From the NCBI RefSeq assembly GCF_002943525.1, contig NZ_CP025394.1:8571001-8635000 (forward strand): a stretch of DNA of 64,000 nucleotides. Direction: 5' to 3'. Source of the stretch: Kitasatospora sp. MMS16-BH015. Its GTDB lineage: Bacteria; Actinomycetota; Actinomycetes; Streptomycetales; Streptomycetaceae. The notes beneath the pieces are model-generated. The model saw only the letters and a program-made list of their open reading frames with translations. It searched no databases and was not told where the DNA came from. Made by a program: the position numbers and the translations under genes. Numbering within the stretch: the first letter of the stretch is position 1; every line of letters starts with the position of its first letter. Shown piece after piece: positions 42,601-50,599 of this stretch.

Positions 42601-42679
42601 ATATCGCGGCGCACATGAGCGCGCCGACCGCTCCCAGCCCACCGTAAGAACCGATGGCTTTGCGGCGAAACAGCGACAT
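39635..42679 (-). CDS. Secreted right-handed beta-helix protein with three repeated beta-sandwich domains
   Basis: A 1014-residue exported protein. A signal peptide (about 1-35) is followed by a beta-helix with the N-terminal YASPTGSGSTCSLSAPCS cap (about 38-310 and 430-780) seen in polysaccharide-acting enzymes (for example GH141- or pectate-lyase-like). Three related domains of about 110 residues occur at about 315-430, 780-895 and 900-1014. Each starts with Y.YTGSW-like text and contains GDSxSxTFTGTGI, a DEGG/DQG motif, then ARQAQ-like text and LxxGRHTxxLxKTGG. The first copy interrupts the helix. A REP-like element encodes about 12 extra residues near 660. Substrate unknown; the neighbourhood suggests plant polysaccharides. 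Confidence 0.85.
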   Translation of the reverse strand: MSLFRRKAIGSYGGLGAVGALMCAAISVAGPAAATTPTVLYASPTGSGSTCSLSAPCSLDGAKGKVETLTSGMAADIDVYLRGGTYRLSQALSLGPADSGQNGHKVAWIGYPGEVPVLSGAAQVTGFSLFDSAKNIYRAAVPVGTQSRQLFVNGVRAQRARGPLNPSGLTLSGSSFTTADPSYASFTNASSVEIVNNNAWKQMRCPLASITTPSGGGSSLNVDPACFTDNNTSVPNRGFPFNGAGLPKLTTISYLENAYQLLDTPGEFYLDTAAGLLYYAPRSGENLSTADVELPTTETLLNVSGTPGHLTPVNDTDAYLTYTGSWSYSGGRNLGDLYNDVHSAAVNGDSVSYTFTGTGIDVLSETNSDEGGFDVYVDGTKTQSLSAAGSSRLAQQVVASVSGLTKGRHTVKLVKTGGTSMLLDGFTVVPDTITPAHDITFQGLTFAYSTWMLPSTAGYIDNQAAVLWDPSNNNAPVRIPAAVQVHRGSNITFTGDEIAHTGGTGIDLADGTQNSTITAGYIHDTSGGGVSVGEVDDYYLTDTGRMTTGDTVSQNWIDHVGQDYSDAVGIWAGYTRTLTISHNDIGHTPYSGMSVGWGWGYASPCSMQSAQGLRTCAHGTIYAGGNQILNNHVHDVMNVLHDGGPIYTNGGQGNGGGTSQPPGAGGGSTTSVLAGNLVEVGNHTNVMLYQDEGSSYWNTHDNVIRINPLYWIGMWTPTIHDINVHDNYSDSATNSIHGTDVTFNQATIVSGGAWPTAAQAVIAAAGPDAAHQPLTGRIDDDSTAISYTGAWTANGNRGVGDYDDAVHATGTNGDTASLTFTGTGISVIGEKNTDQGQVEVFLDGASKGLIDTSATTRQAQAVVYRTSGLSAGSHTIQFVKRSGTWATLDGFEVTSVANDTAPSITYTGSSWISSANRGLGDYQNDVHATTANGDSATITFTGTGISLVTETNSDEGTTVVALDGAPQGTVNAFSTTRQAQQTVYTVSGLPIGRHALTLTKTGGSWLVVDRFDVR
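40681..40717 (-). repeat. Palindromic REP-like element, copy 2, inside the beta-helix gene
   Basis: CTCCCCCAGCCCCCGGGGGC followed by TGGGAGGTGCCCCC: the same type as at 35654-35686. On the coding strand it gives GGTSQPPGAGG in frame, within a Gly-rich loop, without a stop. Confidence 0.8.
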
Positions 42680-43104
42680 TGATGCTCCTTCAGGAGTGGC
42701 CGGGACACTCGGCGGACGCGGGCCGGCCGTCCTGACGACGGTGACCGCCTGCCCGCCATGACGCGGTCCACGGGTAGGGGAGGAGGTGATCCGATGAATT
42801 AAGAACTACTGGTTGCGAGTGGGCTAGAGGGCCAGGGTTGGGCCCTCTTCCCGCATCATTCATCGGATGTATCACTCTGCTGGGAGAGAGTACGGTGGCG
42901 TCCCGCCCCGGGCAATAGGCAGGAGCCCGGGAATCCTTCGTGCCCCTCGGCGGCGTAGTCGCCCCCCACCCCGACCGTGAGCTGCCCTCGACGCCGTGCT
43001 GCAGAACCGTCCTCCGGTTCCGCGCCGGCGCTTGTGCAGGTCCTCGGCCGCGTGGGCCAGGCGTTTGGCGCGGGCGGCCTCTGGTGTTTTGGCGGCCAGT
43101 CGTT
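42680..43104. promoter_or_regulatory. Divergent control region between beta-helix and GH1 genes
   Basis: No intact gene. ATCCGATGAAT (42789-42799) and its exact reverse complement ATTCATCGGAT (42858-42868) form an 11-bp inverted repeat 58 nt apart. GAGGGCC and GGCCCTC form a small hairpin at 42828-42848. The region 43030-43105 on the minus strand reads AKTPEAARAKRLAHAAEDL, which resembles the C-terminal end of YdeI/OmpD-associated proteins and could be a gene remnant, but this is weak. Confidence 0.5.
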
Positions 43105-43125
43105 AACATGAGTGATCCTCATGTT
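43105..43125. promoter_or_regulatory. Operator-like inverted repeat before the GH1 gene
   Basis: AACATGAG-TGATC-CTCATGTT has perfect 8-bp arms around a 5-nt spacer, ending 16 nt before the GH1 start and next to its ribosome site (GAAGGAG). The form fits a dimeric repressor. Binding protein unknown. Confidence 0.65.
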
Positions 43126-43141
43126 TCGAAGGAGTCTGGGC

Positions 43142-44482
43142 ATGGTGAAGCGACTTGAGCTGCCGGTGGGGTTCCGGTGGGGGGTTTCGACGGCCTCGTA
43201 CCAGGTCGAGGGCGCGGTGGCGGAGGACGGGCGCGGGCGCTCGATCTGGGACGAGTTCGTGGTGCGGCCCGGGGCGGTGAAGGACGGGCACACCGGGGCG
43301 GTGGCCTGTGACCACTACCACCGGTACCGCGAAGACGTGGCGCTGATGCGGGAGTTGGGGCTGGACGGGTACCGGTTCTCGGTGGCCTGGCCCCGGGTGG
43401 TGCCGGGTGGGAGCGGGGCGGTGAACTCGGCCGGGCTGGACTTCTACGAGCGGTTGGTGGACGAGTTGCTGGCGGCGGGGATCACGCCGCTGCCGACGCT
43501 GTTCCACTGGGATCTGCCCCAGGAGCTGGAGGAGGGCGGCGGGTGGCTGGCACGGGACACGGCGTACCGGTTCGCGGAGTACACCGAGGCAGTGGTCGGT
43601 CGGCTGGGGGATCGGGTGCCGGCCTGGATCACGCTGAACGAGCCCTTCGTGCACATGGTGTACGGGTACGCGCTGGGGATCCACGCGCCGGGGCGGGCGA
43701 TGATGCTCGACGCGCTGCCCGCCGCCCACCACCAGCTGCTGGGGCACGGGTTGGCGGCCGAGGTGCTGCGGGGGCACGGGCGGCAGGTGCTGATCGCGAA
43801 CAATCTGACGCCGGTGCGGCCTTCGAGTCAGGACCCGGCGGATGTCGCGGCGGCGGAGGCGTACGACGCCCTGCACAACCGGCTGTTCCTGGACCCGCTG
43901 CTGCTGGGGCGGTACCCGGATCTGGGGGCGTTCGGGGTGGAGACGGAGGGGTTCGTGCGGGAGGGGGATCTGGCGGTGATCTCGGGGTCGGGGTTGGACG
44001 GTCTTGGGGTCAACTACTACAACCCGACGCTGATTTCGGCTCCGGTGGACGAGGGGCTGCCGTTCACGGACGTGCCGATCGAGGGCGTGGAGCGGACGGC
44101 CTTCGGGTGGCCGGTGGTGCCGGACGGGCTGCGCGAGCTTCTGGTGGGTCTGCGGGAGCGGTACGGCGCGGCGCTGCCGCCGGTGACGATCACGGAGAAT
44201 GGCTGCTCGGTGGCCGACGAGGTCGGCCCGGACGGCGCGGTGGACGACCGGTTCCGGATCGACTACCTGGCCGGGCACGTGGAGGCGGTGGCGCGGGCGG
44301 TGGCCGAGGGGGTGGACGTGCGCGGGTACTACACCTGGTCGTTGATGGACAACTTCGAGTGGGCGGAGGGCTACCACCAGCGGTTCGGGTTGGTGCACGT
44401 GGACTTCGAGACGCAGCGGCGGACGCCGAAGGCGTCCTACGCCTGGTACCGCGAGCTGATTTCCGCTCACCGAGCCTGCTGA
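43142..44482 (+). CDS. Beta-glucosidase, GH1
   Basis: A 446-residue cytoplasmic (alpha/beta)8-barrel retaining glycosidase. The acid/base Glu is in WITLNEPF (about residue 165), the nucleophile Glu in VTITENGCS (about 355), and FRWGVSTASYQVEGA at the N-terminus and WSLMDNFEWAEGY near the end bind the glycone. Full-length for the family, no signal peptide. The ATG at 43142 has GAAGGAG upstream. It would hydrolyse imported cellobiose-like sugars. The gap to the convergent pectinase gene (44483-44580) has a short CCTCC-TGC-GGAGG hairpin at 44496-44508. Confidence 0.95.
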   Translation: MVKRLELPVGFRWGVSTASYQVEGAVAEDGRGRSIWDEFVVRPGAVKDGHTGAVACDHYHRYREDVALMRELGLDGYRFSVAWPRVVPGGSGAVNSAGLDFYERLVDELLAAGITPLPTLFHWDLPQELEEGGGWLARDTAYRFAEYTEAVVGRLGDRVPAWITLNEPFVHMVYGYALGIHAPGRAMMLDALPAAHHQLLGHGLAAEVLRGHGRQVLIANNLTPVRPSSQDPADVAAAEAYDALHNRLFLDPLLLGRYPDLGAFGVETEGFVREGDLAVISGSGLDGLGVNYYNPTLISAPVDEGLPFTDVPIEGVERTAFGWPVVPDGLRELLVGLRERYGAALPPVTITENGCSVADEVGPDGAVDDRFRIDYLAGHVEAVARAVAEGVDVRGYYTWSLMDNFEWAEGYHQRFGLVHVDFETQRRTPKASYAWYRELISAHRAC

Positions 44483-44580
44483 GAAGAGAAGTCGACCTCC
44501 TGCGGAGGCCGGCCGGACGGCCTTTCGGCGACGACCGAGAGACCGTCCGGACGGCGCGGACCGCAGCAGTTGCTACCCGT

Positions 44581-47100
44581 TCAGGGGGCGGGGAACGCGG
44601 GGAAGGCGCAGGTGGGTGCGGTGCCCGTGCTGGACCCCCGGATGACGGTGACCCCGGGGCCGCTCGGGGTCAGGTTGCTGCCCGCGACGGTGATCCTGGC
44701 GTGTGCCGAGGTGGCGGCGGTGATGTCCAGGTTGACGCGCCTGAGGGTGAGTTCGAGCGGGTGGGCGTCGTCCAGGCCGGCCAGGGTGGACTTGGCGCCG
44801 CTCGGGGAGTGGGTGGCGGTGACTCCGTCGACGGTGATGCCGGTGAACCAGGGGGCGTTGGAGCCGCTGCCGCCGGAGTAGTGGGTGTCGAGGACGAGCG
44901 GGGCACGGACGGCGTCCAGGCAGGTGTTCAGGTAGCCGACGTCACTGACCTTGCCGCCGTTGGCGGGGGAGCTCTTGATCCGGAGGCCGGTGCTGGAGCC
45001 GCTGGCGTTGCCGAGGGCGTCGGTGCCGGTGAGGGTGTTGTCGCGGAAGAGCACGTTGGTCACGCCACTGGTGGTCTCGCTGCCGATGGAGATGCCGTGG
45101 GTGCCGTAGAAGTGGTTGCCGGCGACGGTGATGTTGCTGCTGGGCCTGCTGCCGGCCTTGATGGCTATGCCGTCGTCGCCGTCCATGATGAAGGAGTCGG
45201 TGATGGTGACGTTGGTGGCGCCCGCCGGGTCGATGCCGTCGGTGTTCCGGGCGGTGGCCGGGGTCTTGATCCGGACGCCCCAGGCGGTGAAGCCGTTGCC
45301 GCCGTTGTAGACCACGTGGAAGTTGGCCGAGTTGAGCAGGTCGACGTGGTAAAGCGTGAAGTTGTCGGAGTTGTCGGCCTGGATCAGCCTGGGGTTGTTC
45401 TGGTTGGATCCGGCCTTCTGGGCGTCGGTGGCGAGCTGCCACCAGCTGGTGCCGGTCCCCAGCATGCTCTGGTCGCCCCGGCCGTCGATCCGGCCCTGGC
45501 TGCCGTCGGCGGCGCGGACCGCCTCGATGCCGGCGTTGGCCCCGGCGACGCTGATCAGCGGTCGGCAGCCCCCGCTCGACGAGGCGAGGGTGCCGCAGGC
45601 CGGCTTGCCGGAGAGCTGGTAGTCGGCGGGCTTGCGTGATCCGAACAGGGTGACGCCGCTGTCCAGCACCAGCACCTCGCCCTGGTGCACCGTCAGCGGA
45701 CCGGACAGGAAAGCGTTGTGCGTGGTGTCCGAGGCGTGGAGGCGGACCGCGACCGTACCGCTGCCGCTCCGGGCGCAGCCGTCCAGGGCCTGCTGGATCC
45801 GTGCGGTGTCCGGCGGGGTGGTCTCGGCGGCCGGGTCTGCCGTGCGGCCGGGCATCGACAGGTGCGCCGGGACGTCGGCGCAGGTGGTGGCGGGCAGGAC
45901 GGGCTCGGTGACGTGCCGGGTGTCGCCGGTCGCCATGCCGGCGGGCACCGGAACCGGCACCGGCGCTGGGGAGCCGGAGCCCGACTCTGATCCGGAGCCG
46001 CCGGAGGGAGCCTGACCGACCGGGTTCCAGCCGTCGCTGCCCGCCAGGTAGGCGCGGGCGGTGAACTCGGCCGCCTGCGCCTGGCTCAGCTGGGGGCTGT
46101 CGGCGCCGGTCGCGGCGCCAGGGCCGGTGTTGGCGTACGAGTCCAGGCGGGCCGAGCGCCAGGCGTACCCGTCCATGTCGCTCCACGGCGTGGACGCCCG
46201 GACCGCGGCCGGCAGCTCGGTGGTGCGGACCACCACCTGCGCGCGGGAGGAGGCCGTCGGATGCCAGGGCCGGCCGAGGAAGTAGGTGCCGGCCTTGGCG
46301 GTGGAGCGCACGGTGCTGTCGGTGATCAGCAGACCGTACTTGTGCGAGGCCTCGGTGTTGGCGGCGGTGAGGGCGCCGTTGACCCCGCCGGCCGGTGCGC
46401 CGTCGTCCTCCGCCTCGATGACGGCGTGGTCGAGCACGGCGGTGGCGTTGCCGAAGACGATGTCCACGTCGCCGCGGACGTAGTCGTCGACGAAGTACTG
46501 GCGGGTCTGCGCGGTGGCGGACGGGGACCAGGTGAGCAGGGTGTCCTGGTGGCCGAGGATGCGGTCGTTGCGGAAGACCTGCCGGTCGCCCTCGGCCGCC
46601 AGGGCCACGGCCTGGGTGCCGGACTGCCCGTGCGCGAGGGCGGCAGCGCGGTCGAAGGTGTTCTCCACCGTCAGGTTCTCCACCGTCAGCCCGGTGGCGG
46701 CGAAGGTGGCGGTGGCGCTGGCCTCGGTGCCGAGCGGGCCGCCGCCGGGCCCGGCCGTCCGCGCCGAGTTCCCGTAGCTGATGACGACGTCCTCGGGGTG
46801 GCCGGTGGCGCCGGTGACGGTCAAATCGCTCTTCCCCGCCGGTACCTTCACCACCTCGTGGTAGGTGCCCTTGGCGATCCGGATCCGGTCGCCGGGGTGC
46901 GCGGCGTCGACGGCGGCCTGCACCGTGCGGTAGCGGGCGCTGCCGTCGGCGGCCACGGTCAGCGTGCGGGGCTTCGGCGTCAGCGTGGCCTGGGCGACCA
47001 GCGGCACCGCGGCGCCCACGACGGCGAGCACCGCGGCGGCGACCAGCGTGCGGCGGAGGTTCCGGCGGCGGCGGTGGGAGGGGTGCTTCTCGTCCGGCAA
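44581..47100 (-). CDS. Secreted pectin methylesterase (CE8) - polygalacturonase (GH28) fusion
   Basis: An 839-residue exported enzyme with two beta-helix domains. Residues 45-365 are pectin methylesterase: GTYHEVVKVP, the QAVAL-AEGDRQVFRNDRILGHQDTLL region, catalytic VDDYVRGDVDIVFGN and LGRPWH. Residues 430-839 are GH28: NTDGIDPAG, DGDDGIAIKAG with the catalytic Asp pair, GTHGISIGSE and RIKS. A Ser/Gly/Pro linker joins them. De-esterification would feed the hydrolase directly. The start is TTG (47098-47100) after GGAAGGAAC; no ATG or GTG is nearby. A basic leader plus hydrophobic stretch (about 16-38) forms the signal. The 217 bp before it hold no gene. Confidence 0.93.
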   Translation of the reverse strand: MPDEKHPSHRRRRNLRRTLVAAAVLAVVGAAVPLVAQATLTPKPRTLTVAADGSARYRTVQAAVDAAHPGDRIRIAKGTYHEVVKVPAGKSDLTVTGATGHPEDVVISYGNSARTAGPGGGPLGTEASATATFAATGLTVENLTVENTFDRAAALAHGQSGTQAVALAAEGDRQVFRNDRILGHQDTLLTWSPSATAQTRQYFVDDYVRGDVDIVFGNATAVLDHAVIEAEDDGAPAGGVNGALTAANTEASHKYGLLITDSTVRSTAKAGTYFLGRPWHPTASSRAQVVVRTTELPAAVRASTPWSDMDGYAWRSARLDSYANTGPGAATGADSPQLSQAQAAEFTARAYLAGSDGWNPVGQAPSGGSGSESGSGSPAPVPVPVPAGMATGDTRHVTEPVLPATTCADVPAHLSMPGRTADPAAETTPPDTARIQQALDGCARSGSGTVAVRLHASDTTHNAFLSGPLTVHQGEVLVLDSGVTLFGSRKPADYQLSGKPACGTLASSSGGCRPLISVAGANAGIEAVRAADGSQGRIDGRGDQSMLGTGTSWWQLATDAQKAGSNQNNPRLIQADNSDNFTLYHVDLLNSANFHVVYNGGNGFTAWGVRIKTPATARNTDGIDPAGATNVTITDSFIMDGDDGIAIKAGSRPSSNITVAGNHFYGTHGISIGSETTSGVTNVLFRDNTLTGTDALGNASGSSTGLRIKSSPANGGKVSDVGYLNTCLDAVRAPLVLDTHYSGGSGSNAPWFTGITVDGVTATHSPSGAKSTLAGLDDAHPLELTLRRVNLDITAATSAHARITVAGSNLTPSGPGVTVIRGSSTGTAPTCAFPAFPAP

Positions 47101-47317
47101 GGGGCTGTTCCTTCCTGGGGCGGGAGCTGCGGGAGCAGACCCGTTCGCTTCCCGGTTGCCGCCGACCGGCGGAAGGTTGCCGCGGCGAGGGGATCTGGGC
47201 CAGGCCGATCGGTACGTTCAGCCAGCAGATCCAGTGCCGGTAGAACCGTGGAGCCGGGCGACTTCTTCGCCGCGGCCGAGGCGCCGTCGTGCCGCTCTAC
47301 AGCCAGGGCAAGGATGT

Positions 47318-48367
47318 TCAGGGCTCTCCTGCTCGGGTGACGGACTGGGTCACCGCTGCGAGGTGGTGCGAGGTGCCCCAGGCCCGCCAGTCGCGCGGGC
47401 CCCCCGGACGGGAGGTGGCGCCGGTTGCTCGCTGGTGGATCTGGGCGTCGCCCCAAGGTGGTTCGGTGTCGAGCCGGCTGTTCCAATGCCGGGAGCCGGT
47501 GAGTTGCCGGCACAGTCGGAGGGCGTCGGTCCGGGTTCTGGTCGCGGCGCGGACGACGTACCAGTCGTTGCCGGCGGTGTAGCGGAGATTCGGCTGCCCG
47601 GGCCAGCCGCGGTTGGGCGGCACGGGGTGGGTGATGCCGTAGTCGCCGAAGTCCGGGATCCGGTGACCCGTCCGGCGTCGGACGACCCGGTGCCACAGGT
47701 CCGCCTCGTGGCGGTGCACCGGTGCGACCAGGTGCGGTGGAAGGTGCCGCAGCGAAGCCGGGAAGCCGCCGCCCGCGAGGGCGAGGTGGCGCCAGGGCAT
47801 CGCCCGCGTCCAGTCGAGCACGCCGAGGGCGGGCCCGACCAGGCGGGCCGCAGCCTGCGGGGAGGGGAGGAAGCCGGTGTCGAGGACCAGGTCCACCTGC
47901 TCGGGTGGTAGGCCGACGGCATCGAGGGCATCCCGGACGACGGAGGTCAGTGCGGTCGGAGAGTCCGGTAGGTCGCGCAGGTCGATGCGTAGGCAACCCC
48001 CTTGCCCGTGCGCCTGCTGTACCTGCCGGATCTCCTCGAGCGAGCCGCTCGGTTCGGTGGTTCGGAAGACGGGGATTATGCGGTGGAGCCACTGCGCCAG
48101 GTAGGTGCTGATCCAGCCCATGGCGTGCCCGGGAAACCCGGTGCCGACAGTGCCGTTCTCCCACAACCGGCCGCAGTCGATGGCGACGACCAGGTCCCTG
48201 GGCAGGTTCTCGCCCACTTGGCTGGCGAAGGTCTGGACGGTGTCGGGCAGTTCCTCGTCCGGCACGACTTCGAGGACCGGCCGGACAGCCCGCTGCACCT
48301 CGGGGCTGATGTTGCGTAACGCGAGCAACTCGCCCGCCTTACCGCGCAGGATCGGTACGTACTTCAT
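47318..48367 (-). CDS. Beta family protein (phage T4 beta-protein-like)
   Basis: A 349-residue protein starting MKYVPILRGKAGELLALRNI, the typical opening of the beta-protein family named after a T4 phage gene. VVAIDCGRLWEN and the barrel-like repeating pattern VDLVLDTGFLP fit. The function is unknown; family members are found in phages and in bacterial mobile or defence regions. ATG at 48367. Its neighbour, 30 nt upstream, is a broken IS701 transposase, so transfer with a mobile element is possible. Confidence 0.8.
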   Translation of the reverse strand: MKYVPILRGKAGELLALRNISPEVQRAVRPVLEVVPDEELPDTVQTFASQVGENLPRDLVVAIDCGRLWENGTVGTGFPGHAMGWISTYLAQWLHRIIPVFRTTEPSGSLEEIRQVQQAHGQGGCLRIDLRDLPDSPTALTSVVRDALDAVGLPPEQVDLVLDTGFLPSPQAAARLVGPALGVLDWTRAMPWRHLALAGGGFPASLRHLPPHLVAPVHRHEADLWHRVVRRRTGHRIPDFGDYGITHPVPPNRGWPGQPNLRYTAGNDWYVVRAATRTRTDALRLCRQLTGSRHWNSRLDTEPPWGDAQIHQRATGATSRPGGPRDWRAWGTSHHLAAVTQSVTRAGEP

Positions 48368-48399
48368 CGGCTTCCCCCACACAGAGCCTGAAAGAGCCC

Positions 48400-49233
48400 G
48401 TTGCCTGGAACCGTCGTACGCCGCAAGTGTGCGACAGACCTCGTGGCCGTACCAGAGCCCGCGTTTGCCACCAAGCCGGAGCTGGCGGCCCGTATGATCG
48501 GTTGGTTCCTGGACGCTGGCCACCGGTCCCTGTGGGTCGCCGGGGACGAGGTCCACGGCGACAACCCGAAGCCGCGGGCCGTGCTGGAGGAACGCGGCCG
48601 CGGCTATGTGCTCGCCGTCGCCCGGACCCACGAAGTCCTCATCCGTTCTGGGAAGTTCCGAGCCGATACTCTGACCAAGAAGCTGCCGAAGCGGGCCTGG
48701 CAGAAGCTGCCCGCAGGGGCCCGCGCGAAGGCGAACCGCTTCTACGACTGGGCCGTGATCGACGTCGCCCACTCCGGCCCCGGAAGCCACCAGCTACTGA
48801 TCCGCCGCAACCGCAGCACGGGCGAACTCGCCTACTGCCGCTGCTACTCGCCCCACCCTGTGCCACTACCGAGCTGCTGAGAGTCGCGAGATCAAGGTGG
48901 CGGGTGGAGGTGTTCTTCCAGTCCGCCAAGGGCCTGGCCGGACTGGAAGAACACCAGGTCCGCCGCTTCGTGTCCCGGTCCCGCTGGGTCACCCTCGCCA
49001 TGCTCGCCCAGGCATTCCTCGCCGTCGTCCGTGCGGACGAACACGCCCGTCAGGCCGCATCCGATGTCCTCATACTGCTCACCTGCAACGAGATCCAGTG
49101 CTTGTTCACCACGATTGTCATCCGGTCGGTCCACGAGGTGGCCCACCGGCTCGGCTGGTCCCACTGGAGACGCCGCCACCAAGCCCGAGCCCAGGTCAGT
49201 CATTACCGCCGACAAGCCGTGAATCAGGCATGA
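48400..49233 (+). pseudogene. IS701-type transposase, frameshifted and truncated
   Basis: Two frames are needed. Frame one (48400-48860) gives FATKPELAARMIGWFLDAGH, VAGDEVHGDNPKP and LAVARTHE. Frame two (about 48850-49233) gives RSRWRVEVFFQSAKGLAGLEE with the catalytic Glu region, then WSHWRRRHQARAQVSHYRRQA. The first DDE motif (N-terminal third) is missing. The frameshift is near 48860. No terminal repeats were found. It separates the beta-family gene from the GH12 gene. Confidence 0.82.
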
Positions 49234-49257
49234 AGATCATGATCTACGGCTGGAGTA

Positions 49258-50025
49258 TCAGATGGTTGATCCGCCGCCGGAGGTGTTGCTCCACCAGGCG
49301 CTGTAGGCGTTCAGCGAATACCGCTTCTGCACGCCGCTGGTGGAGGTGATCTCGATGCCGAACTGCATCGTGTCGAAGGTGGTGTTGTGCAGGAGGTGCA
49401 GCGACGCGGCCCAGCGCCAGACCGCCGAGGCGTCGACGGTGCCGGTGTTGGTCTGCCGGGCGGGGATGAGCTGCAGGACGTTCCAGCCGGGACTGGCCTG
49501 CCAGACCGAGGCGTAGAGGACACCGCCGATGGTCACGTTGGACGCGATCTTCGTTCCCCAGCCGCCGGCTGTCGCGCCGGACCAGCTGGTGAAGACCATG
49601 ATCTCGTCCTGGTTGCCGGTCGACCAGAGATCGCTCGTCCAGTCCCACCAGTCACCGCCGGCGACGGGAGCCGACGACGTGTCGTACCAGAAGCCCGCCG
49701 AGTTCAACTGCGACAGGGGCGTCTGGGGCCGGACCCCGGTGTTCGGGTAGGACTTGACCCCGCCGCCGGAGTGGTCGGCATCGACGTACCAGGACTTGAT
49801 GCTGTTCACGGTCAGGCACTGCGGGCCGTGGTTCTGGCCCCAGATGTCGTTGTAGACCGTCCAGGTGCCCTGGGTGTACTGACCCCACTGGTCGCAGGTG
49901 GAGTACACCTGGGCCTGCGCCGGAGTCGCGAAACTCAGGAACCCGGCGATCACGGCGGCGATCAGGGCGGGCCGACCGAACCGGGCCGGCTTGCCGATGA
50001 TGGATTCAAGGGTTTGCCATCTCAT
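49258..50025 (-). CDS. Secreted GH12-like endoglucanase
   Basis: A 255-residue exported beta-jelly-roll protein. Signal about 1-38 (ALIAAVIAGFLSFATPAQAQ). CDQWGQYTQGTWTVYNDIWG opens the catalytic domain. Nucleophile-type region DEIMVFTSW (about 140) and acid/base-type FGIEITSTSG (about 225) fit GH12. Single-domain, no CBM. Cuts beta-1,4-glucan such as cellulose or xyloglucan. ATG at 50025 with GGAGGG 4 nt before it. Upstream region shared with the alpha-galactosidase. Confidence 0.88.
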   Translation of the reverse strand: MRWQTLESIIGKPARFGRPALIAAVIAGFLSFATPAQAQVYSTCDQWGQYTQGTWTVYNDIWGQNHGPQCLTVNSIKSWYVDADHSGGGVKSYPNTGVRPQTPLSQLNSAGFWYDTSSAPVAGGDWWDWTSDLWSTGNQDEIMVFTSWSGATAGGWGTKIASNVTIGGVLYASVWQASPGWNVLQLIPARQTNTGTVDASAVWRWAASLHLLHNTTFDTMQFGIEITSTSGVQKRYSLNAYSAWWSNTSGGGSTI

Positions 50026-50478
50026 GTGTCCCTCCAAGGACGGCGATGGATTTGTCACGGCCCCGGTCTGGTGGTGGGACCGGGTTGCCGAATTCCAGGG
50101 TGCGCGGTGTCGGAGCGCTTGGCTGGACGGTAATGACGGGGCGTCTGATCAGCAAGGCTCTGTACAGGGAGACACATTTCTTTCATGGCATCACTGTCGA
50201 AAGCGCGTCGAATGGCATCGATGCCCGCCATGGCCTTTACGGGGCAACTTACGGCCCTGGTGGATGTGGGTGCCGACAGCGGGAATTGACGTTGCGACAG
50301 GTGGAGAACCCCTGGATTCGTGGGGTCGGGAGAAGTCGGACGGTGGGCGATGGCCGCCAGCCACACGCGCGGAGTGGGTGATGCGCATTGCTGCGAGAAG
50401 GGTTGACAGTGTGCTCAGGGTGCTGGAAGCTCCCCCTTGGCCAACACTGGGGGCATTCACTCCGGTGATCTTTTTTAC
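50026..50478. promoter_or_regulatory. Divergent intergenic region between GH12 and GH27 genes
   Basis: About 450 bp without a gene. TCGAAAGCGCGTCGAA (50198-50213) is an imperfect palindrome that may be a sugar-regulator operator. A run of T (50471-50476) lies just before the LacI operator. No strong promoter was found. Confidence 0.4.
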
Positions 50479-50506
50479 CCCTGATTGTTAGCGCTAACAA
50501 TCAGGG
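50479..50506. promoter_or_regulatory. LacI-type operator, 28-bp perfect palindrome
   Basis: The palindrome has perfect 14-bp arms (CCCTGATTGTTAGC and its reverse complement). Its core GTTAGCGCTAAC is the classical LacI/GalR-type operator. It stands 93 nt before the alpha-galactosidase start. Confidence 0.85.
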
Positions 50507-50599
50507 TTGCACCGGAGGGTCGACGTGCAGTGCCCCAACTGCATGCTTGTCATGCCCACGAAGAACCTCCACCACCCCACCCACCAGGAGGCGACCACG

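Noticed and set aside
46980..48164. A 394-residue minus-strand frame overlapping the beta-family protein and the pectinase leader
   Set aside because: Arg/Pro-rich shadow in another frame of the same strand.
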